Shown: positions 8,260 to 16,246 of the stretch, in pieces
Layout: the number at the start of each line of letters is the position of its first letter
Position numbering within the stretch: position 1 is the stretch's first letter
From: JANQIO01 sp043585095
Lineage (GTDB): Bacteria; Pseudomonadota; Gammaproteobacteria; Pseudomonadales; Halieaceae
Direction: 5' to 3'
NCBI GenBank assembly: GCA_043585095.1
Contig: CP121321.1
Span: 1,860,001 to 1,924,000, forward strand
DNA: 64,000 nt
Program-made: the position numbers and the translations under genes
Notes under the pieces: model-generated
The model's database searches: none
What the model saw: the letters and a program-made list of their open reading frames with translations, nothing else
What the model was told of the DNA's origin: nothing

Positions 8260-9555
8260 ATGCTCTCTGATCTACTAAGAAAAGCCGTCAAACTCGAGCC
8301 CGGCGAGACCCGTGCCACACTTAGCGCCTTCGCATTCGTTTTTATATTGATGGCGGCGTACTACATTCTGCGGCCGGTCAGGGATGCTATGGCATCCGAC
8401 TGGACCGATGCCGAAGTCAGCTGGCTGTGGACATTAAACTTCTTTATCTCCGCGGTGATCGTCTCGATCTACGGGGGCGCGATCTCTACGGTGCGGTTCC
8501 GCCATCTGGTTGCCTCGGTTTACAGCTTCTTTGCGCTGTCTTTTTTAGCTTTCTATGTAAGCACCCAGGCAGTCGATGATCGCGTGCTTATCGATAAAGC
8601 TTTTTACGTATGGATCAGTGTATTCAGCCTCTTCCACGTCTCCGTGTTCTGGAGCTTCATGGCCGACTTGTTCACGCGCAGCCAGTCCCTGCGCCTGTTT
8701 GGGTTTATTGGCGCGGGCGCCAGCACCGGCGCCCTGGCCGGGCCTGCATTACCGGCGCTATTTGTAGGGCGTATTGGCACCGATAATCTGATTTTAGTGG
8801 CGGCCGCCCTGCTCATGTTGACTCTACCGGTTATCGCCTATCTGCAACGCAATGACATCAGCACCGGCACAAGCACCGCAACGGCGCCGGACAGGCAAGA
8901 TGATCAGGCATTGGGCGGCAATCCGCTATCAGGCTTTGCCGATTTTGTGCGCAGCCCTTATCTGCTGGCCATCGGCTTATTCATCCTGCTCTACACCTCC
9001 CTGAGCTCCTTTATTTACTTTGAGCTAAAGAACTTGCTGGCTGACTACAGCCGAGCTGAACGTACACAGATTTGGGCGGCCATGGATCTGGCTGTCAATA
9101 CACTCACTATTTTGACTGCCGTATTCGTCACTGGCCGTGTCGCGTCACGTTTCGGGCTGGGAGTAACGCTGGCGAGCATTCCCTTCTTAATCAGCGCGGG
9201 CATGTTGACCGTAGCTGCAGCGCCAATGCTGGCATGGGTCGTGGGCCTTCAAGTTCTGCGCCGAGCAGGTAACTATGCGGTCACGCGCCCTGGCCGAGAA
9301 ATGCTGTTTACAGCGGTAGATCGCGAAACCCGCTTCAAGACCAAGCCGGTTATCGATATCGTCGTATACCGTGGCGGCGACACGCTAAATGCCTGGGCCT
9401 TTACGCTACTGACTCAGGGGCTGGGGTTGAGCCTGGCCGCCGTAGCCATCGTGGGCGCAGTTGTGGCGGCGGTTTGGGGCGTCACCGGTCTTTACCTGGG
9501 GAGAATGTTCGCCGCGCAGCAAGACACCGAAAGACCGGGCACGCTGCGCAGCTGA
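8260..9555 (+). CDS. MFS / ATP:ADP antiporter (AAA)-like transporter
   Basis: A 431-residue polytopic membrane protein. The frame is open further upstream, but ATG at 8260 is chosen because earlier starts overlap the divergent GGDEF-like gene and encode non-membrane sequence. The N-terminus MLSDLLRKAVKLEPGE is followed by about 12 hydrophobic segments. The motif RPGREMLFTAVDRETRFKTK, ahead of DIVVYRGGD, is characteristic of bacterial relatives of Tlc/Npt nucleotide exchangers. Those proteins swap ATP for ADP in intracellular bacteria; free-living homologues have no proven substrate. Function here is therefore only transport, substrate unknown. Confidence 0.88.
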   Translation: MLSDLLRKAVKLEPGETRATLSAFAFVFILMAAYYILRPVRDAMASDWTDAEVSWLWTLNFFISAVIVSIYGGAISTVRFRHLVASVYSFFALSFLAFYVSTQAVDDRVLIDKAFYVWISVFSLFHVSVFWSFMADLFTRSQSLRLFGFIGAGASTGALAGPALPALFVGRIGTDNLILVAAALLMLTLPVIAYLQRNDISTGTSTATAPDRQDDQALGGNPLSGFADFVRSPYLLAIGLFILLYTSLSSFIYFELKNLLADYSRAERTQIWAAMDLAVNTLTILTAVFVTGRVASRFGLGVTLASIPFLISAGMLTVAAAPMLAWVVGLQVLRRAGNYAVTRPGREMLFTAVDRETRFKTKPVIDIVVYRGGDTLNAWAFTLLTQGLGLSLAAVAIVGAVVAAVWGVTGLYLGRMFAAQQDTERPGTLRS

Positions 9556-9590
9556 CCTGCAAAGGCGGTAGAACTGCTACCTGTAGGGCA

Positions 9591-11303
9591 CTATGCGGCG
9601 TAGCCGGTGATATGTTTCGCGGCCTGAAAGCCGAACGTCATCGCCGGACCTAGCGTCGCGCCGGGACCGGGATAGGTTGGCAGCACCGGTGCGCTGCAGT
9701 TACCGATCGCATACAGGCCCTCGATGACGCTGCCATCTTCGCGGGTAACTTGCGCGTCGGTAGTCACAACCATTCCACCCTGAGTACCAAAGTCGCCAGG
9801 ATCGACGCGCATCGCATAATACGGCGCCTTGGCTATAGGACCGAGACAGGGATTGGGCTCGACGCGGGGGTCACCGTAATAGCGGTCATACAGGGCGTCA
9901 CCGCGCTTCAAGTCCAGGTCCTTGCCTGTGCTGGCATACTCGTTCATCTTGCCGACGGTCTTCTCCAGGCCATCAGGGTCGACGTCGATTTTGGATGCCA
10001 GCTCACGAACGGTATCAGCCTTGGCGATGAACCCCGCATCCTCCCAGCTTTTGGGCAACGCCCAGTCTGGCCTGAATTTGCTGTTGTAAAGTGGCCCCAC
10101 GAAATAGGACGCGCGGAAGTCCGCATCAAAAATCTGCCAGCTAGGCACACAGGGATAGTCGTCGTTGTGCTTTTCAAAGGTCTCAAGCTGGTAGGCCATG
10201 TAGTTTTGCGACTCATTACTGAAGCGCTCGCCAGCCTGATTGACGACGATAGAGCCCGGATAGGACTTTTCCATAATGCTCAACCGCGGGATGGGCTCAC
10301 CGGGGACTGAAATCGTATTGCACCACCAGGCACCCTGCAGCATGTGCATCTTGGCACCAAGCTTCAGGCCTTCCTGAATCGCATCGCCGGTATTGTCGTA
10401 GCTTCCCGCGCTCCACCAGTGATTGGTAGGCTTGGGAAGATACTGCTCACGCATCTCCTGGTTGTGCTCAAATCCGCCCGCCGCCAGCACAACGCCCTTG
10501 CGCGCCTCGACGCGCTGTATTTTGCCATCGCGCTTGATCTCTACGCCGATAACTTTGCCATCGTCATCGGTAACCAAGGACTGCATAGGCGTGTTCAGCC
10601 ACAGGGGGATATCCCGCTCGAGCATGGACAGGCGCAAGCGCCCCACCCCTGCGCAGCCGCAGGTGAGCCTGCGGGCGTACTTATCACCCTTAACGCGCCA
10701 CGGGATGTCTGTTACATAATCCCACACCAGCTTGGCGGCGAGCTTCCACCACCCGGGCAGCTGTGCCATAAGCAGCGCGGCCTCGACCTGTGTGAAACCA
10801 ATGCGCCCGCCCAGATGCATCATCTGGTGGCTGCGACGCAAGGTACGAAAGTGCTCGCCCAGCTGATCGGCGCTCAGTGGCTCGGGCTCCATGCTGCGAT
10901 GCCCTGGCATCGAACCATCCTGATCTGAGTAATAGTCCGGGTAGTGTTCCAGCGTGACGTATCGAACCTGCGTATGTTCGTGCAGGAAATCGACCATCTT
11001 GGGGCCGTTTTCCAGGTAGGCGTCCACCATATGTTCGGGGACCTGCCCTGCCGGCGTGGTATTCAGCAGATAGGTTTTCGCCTTGTCGAAAGAGTCTTCG
11101 GCGCCGGCCGCCCTGGCGTAGCGATTGCTCGGTATCCACACCCCGCCACCCGAGATGGCGCTGGTACCCCCGTACATATCCGACTTCTCGATGACCAGCA
11201 CGTCGCCCGCACCCATCTCATGACTGCATACCGCCGCAGTCAAGCCACCGTTGCCCGAACCGACCACCAAAACGTCTACACTATGATCCCAAACTGCTGT
11301 CAC
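9591..11303 (-). CDS. FAD-dependent oxidoreductase, 3-ketosteroid-delta1-dehydrogenase-like
   Basis: About 570 residues in the fumarate-reductase/KstD flavoprotein family. The Rossmann motif VLVVGSGNGGLTAAV is near the N-terminus, then GGTSAISGGGVWIPSN (FAD and substrate lid). The C-terminal NCSAPVLPTYPGPGATLGPAM is typical of KstD-like enzymes. GTG at 11303 is chosen because it puts the FAD motif about 10 residues in; a GTG at 11390 adds 29 poorly conserved residues and lacks a ribosome site. Family members introduce the 1,2-double bond into 3-ketosteroids. No KshA/B hydroxylase is visible, so steroid specificity is inferred from sequence type and from the lower-pathway genes at 38-41 kb. 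Confidence 0.88.
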   Translation of the reverse strand: MTAVWDHSVDVLVVGSGNGGLTAAVCSHEMGAGDVLVIEKSDMYGGTSAISGGGVWIPSNRYARAAGAEDSFDKAKTYLLNTTPAGQVPEHMVDAYLENGPKMVDFLHEHTQVRYVTLEHYPDYYSDQDGSMPGHRSMEPEPLSADQLGEHFRTLRRSHQMMHLGGRIGFTQVEAALLMAQLPGWWKLAAKLVWDYVTDIPWRVKGDKYARRLTCGCAGVGRLRLSMLERDIPLWLNTPMQSLVTDDDGKVIGVEIKRDGKIQRVEARKGVVLAAGGFEHNQEMREQYLPKPTNHWWSAGSYDNTGDAIQEGLKLGAKMHMLQGAWWCNTISVPGEPIPRLSIMEKSYPGSIVVNQAGERFSNESQNYMAYQLETFEKHNDDYPCVPSWQIFDADFRASYFVGPLYNSKFRPDWALPKSWEDAGFIAKADTVRELASKIDVDPDGLEKTVGKMNEYASTGKDLDLKRGDALYDRYYGDPRVEPNPCLGPIAKAPYYAMRVDPGDFGTQGGMVVTTDAQVTREDGSVIEGLYAIGNCSAPVLPTYPGPGATLGPAMTFGFQAAKHITGYAA

Positions 11304-11342
11304 GTCGTTATTCCATGTTGCATCATTAATCCCAATCGCTAT

Positions 11343-11353
11343 GGTACTGTACC
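11343..11353. promoter_or_regulatory. Perfect short palindrome upstream of KstD-like gene
   Basis: GGTAC-T-GTACC, a perfect 5-1-5 inverted repeat, lies about 40 bp upstream of the KstD-like GTG start and about 140 bp before cytochrome c'. Its place in the divergent promoter region would suit a TetR-type operator. No regulator gene is adjacent, so this is a suggestion only. Confidence 0.35.
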
Positions 11354-11491
11354 GATACCCGGACTCCGACACTTGCAGAGACACAGGCACCGTTTATGTC
11401 AGCAGGTTTAATAGTTCGGCCCGGCTTCTGCAGCGAGCACAACTGGTATGCGCAGGCAGGCGCACGAAACATCACTTTATAGGAGAAGTTT

Positions 11492-11965
11492 ATGAGGCTG
11501 ATAAAGACTCTTACTGCTACAGCAGTGTTTGCAAGCTGCCTTGGCGCAGCCCCGGTGGCCATGTCTGATCTGGACCCGGAAACGTTTAACGTGAGCTACC
11601 GCAAGACCGTATTCACCATCCTGGGCGGCAACTTTGGACCCATGTTATCCATGATCAAGGGTGAGATCCCCTGGGATGATGAGACCTTCCAAAGCCACGC
11701 CAGCGATCTGGCAAAGACCGCCAGTCTGGATATCAATCGCGCCTTCCCCGATCGAAATGATCCCGGCAAAACCAAAGCGCGCCCGGAAATCTGGGACAAT
11801 AAAGAGGATTTTTTAGCCAAGCTAGACGCGCTACGCGAAGAGTCAGCCAAGTTGGCAACCGTAGCAAAAGGAAATGATAAGAAAGCGATTATGGAGCAGT
11901 TCAAAGCGACTGGCGGCACCTGTAAGGCCTGCCATGACGAGTACAAGGCGAAGGAATACCTGTAA
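11492..11965 (+). CDS. Cytochrome c'
   Basis: A 157-residue exported haem protein. It has a signal peptide (MRLIKTLTATAVFASCLGAA, with cleavage probably near PVA-M), a helical body and a single C-terminal haem motif CKACH followed by DEYKAKEYL. The C-terminal CxxCH in a roughly 130-residue mature helical protein is diagnostic of class II cytochrome c'. These periplasmic proteins bind NO and other small gases. The ribosome site AGGAGAAG precedes ATG. A hairpin follows the stop. It converges with a cytochrome b561 gene that could exchange electrons with it (inference). Confidence 0.93.
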   Translation: MRLIKTLTATAVFASCLGAAPVAMSDLDPETFNVSYRKTVFTILGGNFGPMLSMIKGEIPWDDETFQSHASDLAKTASLDINRAFPDRNDPGKTKARPEIWDNKEDFLAKLDALREESAKLATVAKGNDKKAIMEQFKATGGTCKACHDEYKAKEYL

Positions 11966-11975
11966 ATCCAGCAGC

Positions 11976-11997
11976 AGGGGCCGAACCTTCGGCCCCT
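11976..11997. terminator. Hairpin after cytochrome c' gene
   Basis: AGGGGCCGAA and TTCGGCCCCT form a perfect 10-bp inverted repeat with a two-base centre (effectively a larger loop), 11 bases after the stop. There is no T-run, so it may act as a stabiliser or a weak terminator rather than a classic intrinsic terminator. Confidence 0.55.
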
Positions 11998-12086
11998 ACC
12001 ACTAACTCCTGACTAATCCTCTACCTCTTATTAACTCTCTAAATTAACCCTCTATAAACCTGTTACCGCGAATTCAGAAATCTGCT

Positions 12087-12743
12087 CTACCAGGGCAGGG
12101 TCGGCTCTGGCACGAGATAAAGACCCAGTGCCAATGCCGCTGCACAGGTTGCCAATACCACCACCGCACGAATGTTTGATACCGGTGCCCGGCGTCCGTC
12201 ATCACCGCCAACGACCATTCGTTGCACCAGGCGCTCACCGCGCCCAAATTGGTACCACGCTATGGCGGCAATATGTAAGCCCGCAAACCCTACAATCCAC
12301 CAAAATATAGTCTCATGCAGAGCCCCTAACTTGTCCGCAACGGCGCCAGGCACAAGGTGGTGAAGCGGCCCATCAAAAAACAGGCCATCACTGTTAAAAA
12401 GTCCGGTGGTGGCCTGCGCCAGCACCAATAGCAGCAAAACCAGAACGGACCAAGCACCGGCGGGATTGTGGCCGGGAGTGCCAGCAGGCTCGCCGCGCCA
12501 GTAGCGGATAATTTGCCAGGGCGGACGCACAAAATCACTAAAACGCGCGTGTACGCTACCGATAAAGCCCCAAATCATTCGAAACAGCACCAGCACAAGC
12601 AGGCCATACCCTGTCCAACGGTGCACATCAATCCAGTCTTGTTCATGGCTCAGCCAGCCCAGGAAAAGCCCCAGCACCAGCAGCCAGTGAAATAACCGCG
12701 TCGGGATATCCCACACCGGGTAATTGGATGAACGGGTGGACAT
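12087..12743 (-). CDS. Cytochrome b/b561 domain protein
   Basis: A 218-residue membrane protein of the bacterial cytochrome b561/Ni-Fe hydrogenase b-subunit type. The opening PVWDIPTRLFHWLLVLGL, then DVHRWTGYGLL and a later GLHIAAIAWYQF supply the expected haem-ligand histidines in four transmembrane helices; a fifth hydrophobic stretch is at the C-terminus. Family members move electrons between the quinone pool and periplasmic partners. It converges with the cytochrome c' gene 120 bp away, a recurrent partner class in Proteobacteria. The actual electron partner is not shown by the sequence. Confidence 0.92.
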   Translation of the reverse strand: MSTRSSNYPVWDIPTRLFHWLLVLGLFLGWLSHEQDWIDVHRWTGYGLLVLVLFRMIWGFIGSVHARFSDFVRPPWQIIRYWRGEPAGTPGHNPAGAWSVLVLLLLVLAQATTGLFNSDGLFFDGPLHHLVPGAVADKLGALHETIFWWIVGFAGLHIAAIAWYQFGRGERLVQRMVVGGDDGRRAPVSNIRAVVVLATCAAALALGLYLVPEPTLPW

Positions 12744-13009
12744 TTTCGAGGCTCCTAATGACTCAAGCCTTAATTTTACGACGTTTTACTAACGTGTCTA
12801 TTCATCTGAATACCGGGTGCGTTTGTTGCCACAGATGCCGACATGCGTGGGCTAAACAGCGGCAAAACGCTACCATTCGAACTCTGGGAGATGCTTGCGG
12901 TCAACTGTAGCTAGGGACACGCGTTTTTTTCGCTATGAAGATACGCAGACACGTCACAAAATCTTGACTAGCACTTCCAGCGTAATTGAAAAACGGGTAT
13001 TTCTGTATC

Positions 13010-16000
13010 ATGGCGGATAACAGGCGACAGACAGTGCATACCCTGTCAGGGCGAGCCGTCCTGCTATCGCTCTATTTGCTTTTAACGAGCTGCCTGCATG
13101 TGCAGCTTGGCGGCGCAGTGACTGAGGCTAGCGTGACGGTGACCCCCTTGCGGCAGCCATCCAGCATCATTGAGCTGACCGGGACCCCCTCCTTACCCAG
13201 TATCCGGACCCTTGACGGGGCTACCCGGTGGGACAGCCGCGATGACCTGGCCCGCTTTGTGTTTCTAGGCAATGTGCAACTCGACGCGGCACGCTACAAC
13301 GACAGTCAGCTCTATCTTGTTACGGCCCAGGGTGGCAATGATCAGGATGCCAACTCGGATAATGTACTGGATGCTCAGGCACCCCAGATAGCAGGACAGT
13401 GGCACGCCATTATGACGGGCGCACAACTGCGCAAAGGCAAGGTCAGCCCGCTCACCGAAGCCGTATACCGATTTCTGGAGCCCCGCCTGGACCAACTCAG
13501 CGAAGCACAACTGCTGGCTGAGCTCGATGAGCTCGCGCGCGCGCTGGTTGCCGACGTTGACGCATCCGGTAGCGTTGACTATCTGGACGTGCTTGCCTGG
13601 CATCGTCACTTCAACGCCAATCGGTACCTGCGCGATATTGAGCGGGTAAACCGGCTGTCAGATGCTATTCGAGCTGGGGCAACCATTACTGATCTGCGTG
13701 AGCTTAGTCTTGCCGTACTCGGGCGCGATGCCAGCCAGGGTGGCGCCGAGCTTTTCAGCCTGAGCGGCACGATCACCGTGCCGCCAACTGCGCGCGCAGA
13801 CGGTGACGTAAACAATGAGTTTGCACCGCTGAGCGCAAACAATAGTTTCGCTTCGGCACAACCCCTGGTGTCACCTGTTGTGGTCGGCGGTCATGTAAAT
13901 CTACCGGGCAGCGGCGCCCCCGGCGCAACGCAGTTAACTGGCGACAGCAGCGATTTTTATCGCGCGTCACTGCACGCAGGAGATCGGCTCACTCTGGTGA
14001 TTGCCGAACTCGCAACAGAGAACGACCTGGACCTGTATCTGTACGACGGCGAGCAGCGCCTTATTGACGCCTCAATCAGTACCACGGAGTTTGAACAACT
14101 CAGCATCCCTGCCGACGGAGATTACTTTGTAGAGGTGCGAATGTTCGACGGATCATCGGCCGGTGCATCAAACTACCTGCTGACCTTAGGTATCGATAGC
14201 TTGCCGGTTAACACCGAGATTCGCCGCCTCAGTGATGATTTTGTACCCGAGCAACTGCTAGCCCGATTCAAAAACGTCCGCCGTGTCAGCACGCGCGCCC
14301 GCCGCGAGCAGCTTACCGGCATGCGCGTGCGCGGCGGTTTGCGCGCAGCCAACCTGTTGCAGATGCAAGCACGCCGCAGCGACGCCATGACGGCAAGGAA
14401 GCTGCGCACGCTGCTGGAGCTAAAACGGCTCGATAGACGTCCAGAGGTGGAGCGCGCGGGCCTGAATTACCGCGTCTATCCTACCGCGATACCGAATGAC
14501 ACGTTTTACCCAAACCAATCATGGCACTACGAGCAGATCGCCCTGCCCGATGCCTGGGACCTGAGTACAGGCGCTGGTACCGTTGTCGCGGTTATCGACA
14601 CCGGCATTCGGCGTAACCATCCGGATCTCGTTGGCAAACTGGTTGCGGGCTGGGATTTCTTTGAGGACGACAACAACCCGGAAGACCCTGGTGACAGCGA
14701 AGATCCTGACAGTAGTAGCAGCTTCCACGGCACCCACGTGGCCGGCACGGTGGCTGCAGCCACCAATAACCGCCAGGGTGTAGCCGGCGTCGCATGGGAC
14801 GCGCGCATTATGCCGCTACGTGTGCTGGGACCCGGCGGCGGCACCACCTTTGACGTGCTACGGGCGGTTCGCTTTGCCGCTGGCATAGACGATCCGCTGG
14901 ACGATGTGCCGCCCGCCGCGCAGCCGGCGGACGTGATCAATCTGAGCCTGGCCGGTGGCGGCTTTGACAGTTTCTCCCAGGACCTCTACAACCAGGTGGC
15001 GGCGCTGGGCATTATCGTGGTCGCGGCGGCGGGCAACGACAGCAGCGCTGAGTTCGCCTACCCTGCCTCTTACGACAATGTTATCTCGGTCAGCGCAACC
15101 GATATCAATCGTGAGCGGGCGCTTTACTCAAACTTCGGCAGCGCCGTCGATGTGGCAGCGCCAGGCGGCGATACCCGAACCAATGACGCGAACAATGACA
15201 ATCAACCTGACGCGATTCTAAGCACCGGTGCTGATGACAGTGACGGCAGCCCGACTGATGTGTACCGCTATCTGCAGGGCACCTCAATGGCTTCCCCGCA
15301 CGTGGCCGGAGTTGTCGCCCTGATGAAATCCGTTTACCCCGCACTCACCACCGACGCACTGGAAGTCCTGTTAGAGCAGTCCAGGATTACAGAAGACCTG
15401 GGCAGGCCCGGACGCGATAACAATTTTGGCTGGGGGTTGATCAACGCCCGGCGTGCGGTCGGCGCCGCGATCAGCCTGCTAAACGGTGAGGAACTGGCAT
15501 TGTCAGCCGAACTCACCGTTAGTGCGTCGATCCTCAATTTTGGTGCCTTCGCAAATCAACTGCTGCTGACCCTGGGTAATGATGGGCCCGGTGAACTCAG
15601 CATTACCAACATTACCGCAAGCGAACCGTGGGTCACCGTCACGGCCGTTGAAACCGATACCGAAGGCCTGGGGAGCTATGCAGTCTGGGTTGATCGCAGT
15701 GGGCTCACTATCGACACATTCACTGCCTCCATTACCATCTCCAGCCAAACCGTTTCCAACGCTAACGAAGAGACTGTCGTGCAACTTGTAGTGGAGCAAC
15801 CTGACCCATCGACCTTCACCGAGGGCAACGCAGGGCCCCACTATGTGCTGCTTGTTGAAAGCGATAGTGGCGAGGTCTTTCAGGAGGACGCGGTGGTAGC
15901 TAGCCAGGGACGCTACCAATACCGCTTCGAAAACGTGCCGATGGGTCGATATGAAATCATTGCCGGTAGCGACTCGGACAACGATTTCTTTATCTGCGAC

Positions 16001-16246
16001 CCCGGTGAATCCTGCGGCGCGTGGCCTGTGCTGGACACCAACATTCCCGTGATTGAAGTTGTTCAAAGCCTCAATCAACTCGATTTCTCATCGAGCTATA
16101 GCACGGGCGTCGTTTCTACCAGTAGCGCCTCTGCGCCCGCTGCCAGCCTGTTGCAAGCACGACGTCGAAGTGCGTATCGTAGGGCCAACCAAAGCATTAG
16201 AAGACCCGGTGCGGAACGCTTCGCCGACCGTACTCGTGCCCCTTGA
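13010..16246 (+). CDS. Secreted S8 (subtilisin-like) serine peptidase, lipoprotein
   Basis: 1078 residues from ATG 13010; a TTG eight codons earlier is less likely. It has a lipoprotein signal with Cys28 in LLLTSC. A dockerin-like EF-hand loop DVDASGSVDYLD is at ~184-195 and a PPC-like beta domain at ~300-395. The subtilase domain has Asp530 (VIDTGI), His573 (HGTHVAGT) and Ser759 (GTSMASPH). A beta-sandwich tail contains DNDFFICDPGESCGAW, and the C-terminus is a strongly basic ~40-residue tail. It is probably exported and surface-anchored. Its stop overlaps the TPR-sulfotransferase start as TTGA. The substrate is unknown. Confidence 0.95.
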   Translation: MADNRRQTVHTLSGRAVLLSLYLLLTSCLHVQLGGAVTEASVTVTPLRQPSSIIELTGTPSLPSIRTLDGATRWDSRDDLARFVFLGNVQLDAARYNDSQLYLVTAQGGNDQDANSDNVLDAQAPQIAGQWHAIMTGAQLRKGKVSPLTEAVYRFLEPRLDQLSEAQLLAELDELARALVADVDASGSVDYLDVLAWHRHFNANRYLRDIERVNRLSDAIRAGATITDLRELSLAVLGRDASQGGAELFSLSGTITVPPTARADGDVNNEFAPLSANNSFASAQPLVSPVVVGGHVNLPGSGAPGATQLTGDSSDFYRASLHAGDRLTLVIAELATENDLDLYLYDGEQRLIDASISTTEFEQLSIPADGDYFVEVRMFDGSSAGASNYLLTLGIDSLPVNTEIRRLSDDFVPEQLLARFKNVRRVSTRARREQLTGMRVRGGLRAANLLQMQARRSDAMTARKLRTLLELKRLDRRPEVERAGLNYRVYPTAIPNDTFYPNQSWHYEQIALPDAWDLSTGAGTVVAVIDTGIRRNHPDLVGKLVAGWDFFEDDNNPEDPGDSEDPDSSSSFHGTHVAGTVAAATNNRQGVAGVAWDARIMPLRVLGPGGGTTFDVLRAVRFAAGIDDPLDDVPPAAQPADVINLSLAGGGFDSFSQDLYNQVAALGIIVVAAAGNDSSAEFAYPASYDNVISVSATDINRERALYSNFGSAVDVAAPGGDTRTNDANNDNQPDAILSTGADDSDGSPTDVYRYLQGTSMASPHVAGVVALMKSVYPALTTDALEVLLEQSRITEDLGRPGRDNNFGWGLINARRAVGAAISLLNGEELALSAELTVSASILNFGAFANQLLLTLGNDGPGELSITNITASEPWVTVTAVETDTEGLGSYAVWVDRSGLTIDTFTASITISSQTVSNANEETVVQLVVEQPDPSTFTEGNAGPHYVLLVESDSGEVFQEDAVVASQGRYQYRFENVPMGRYEIIAGSDSDNDFFICDPGESCGAWPVLDTNIPVIEVVQSLNQLDFSSSYSTGVVSTSSASAPAASLLQARRRSAYRRANQSIRRPGAERFADRTRAP

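Noticed and set aside
11304..11390. Upstream GTG start for the KstD-like gene
   Set aside because: It would add 29 residues that are not typical of the family, and there is no ribosome site; GTG at 11303 places the FAD motif near the N-terminus.
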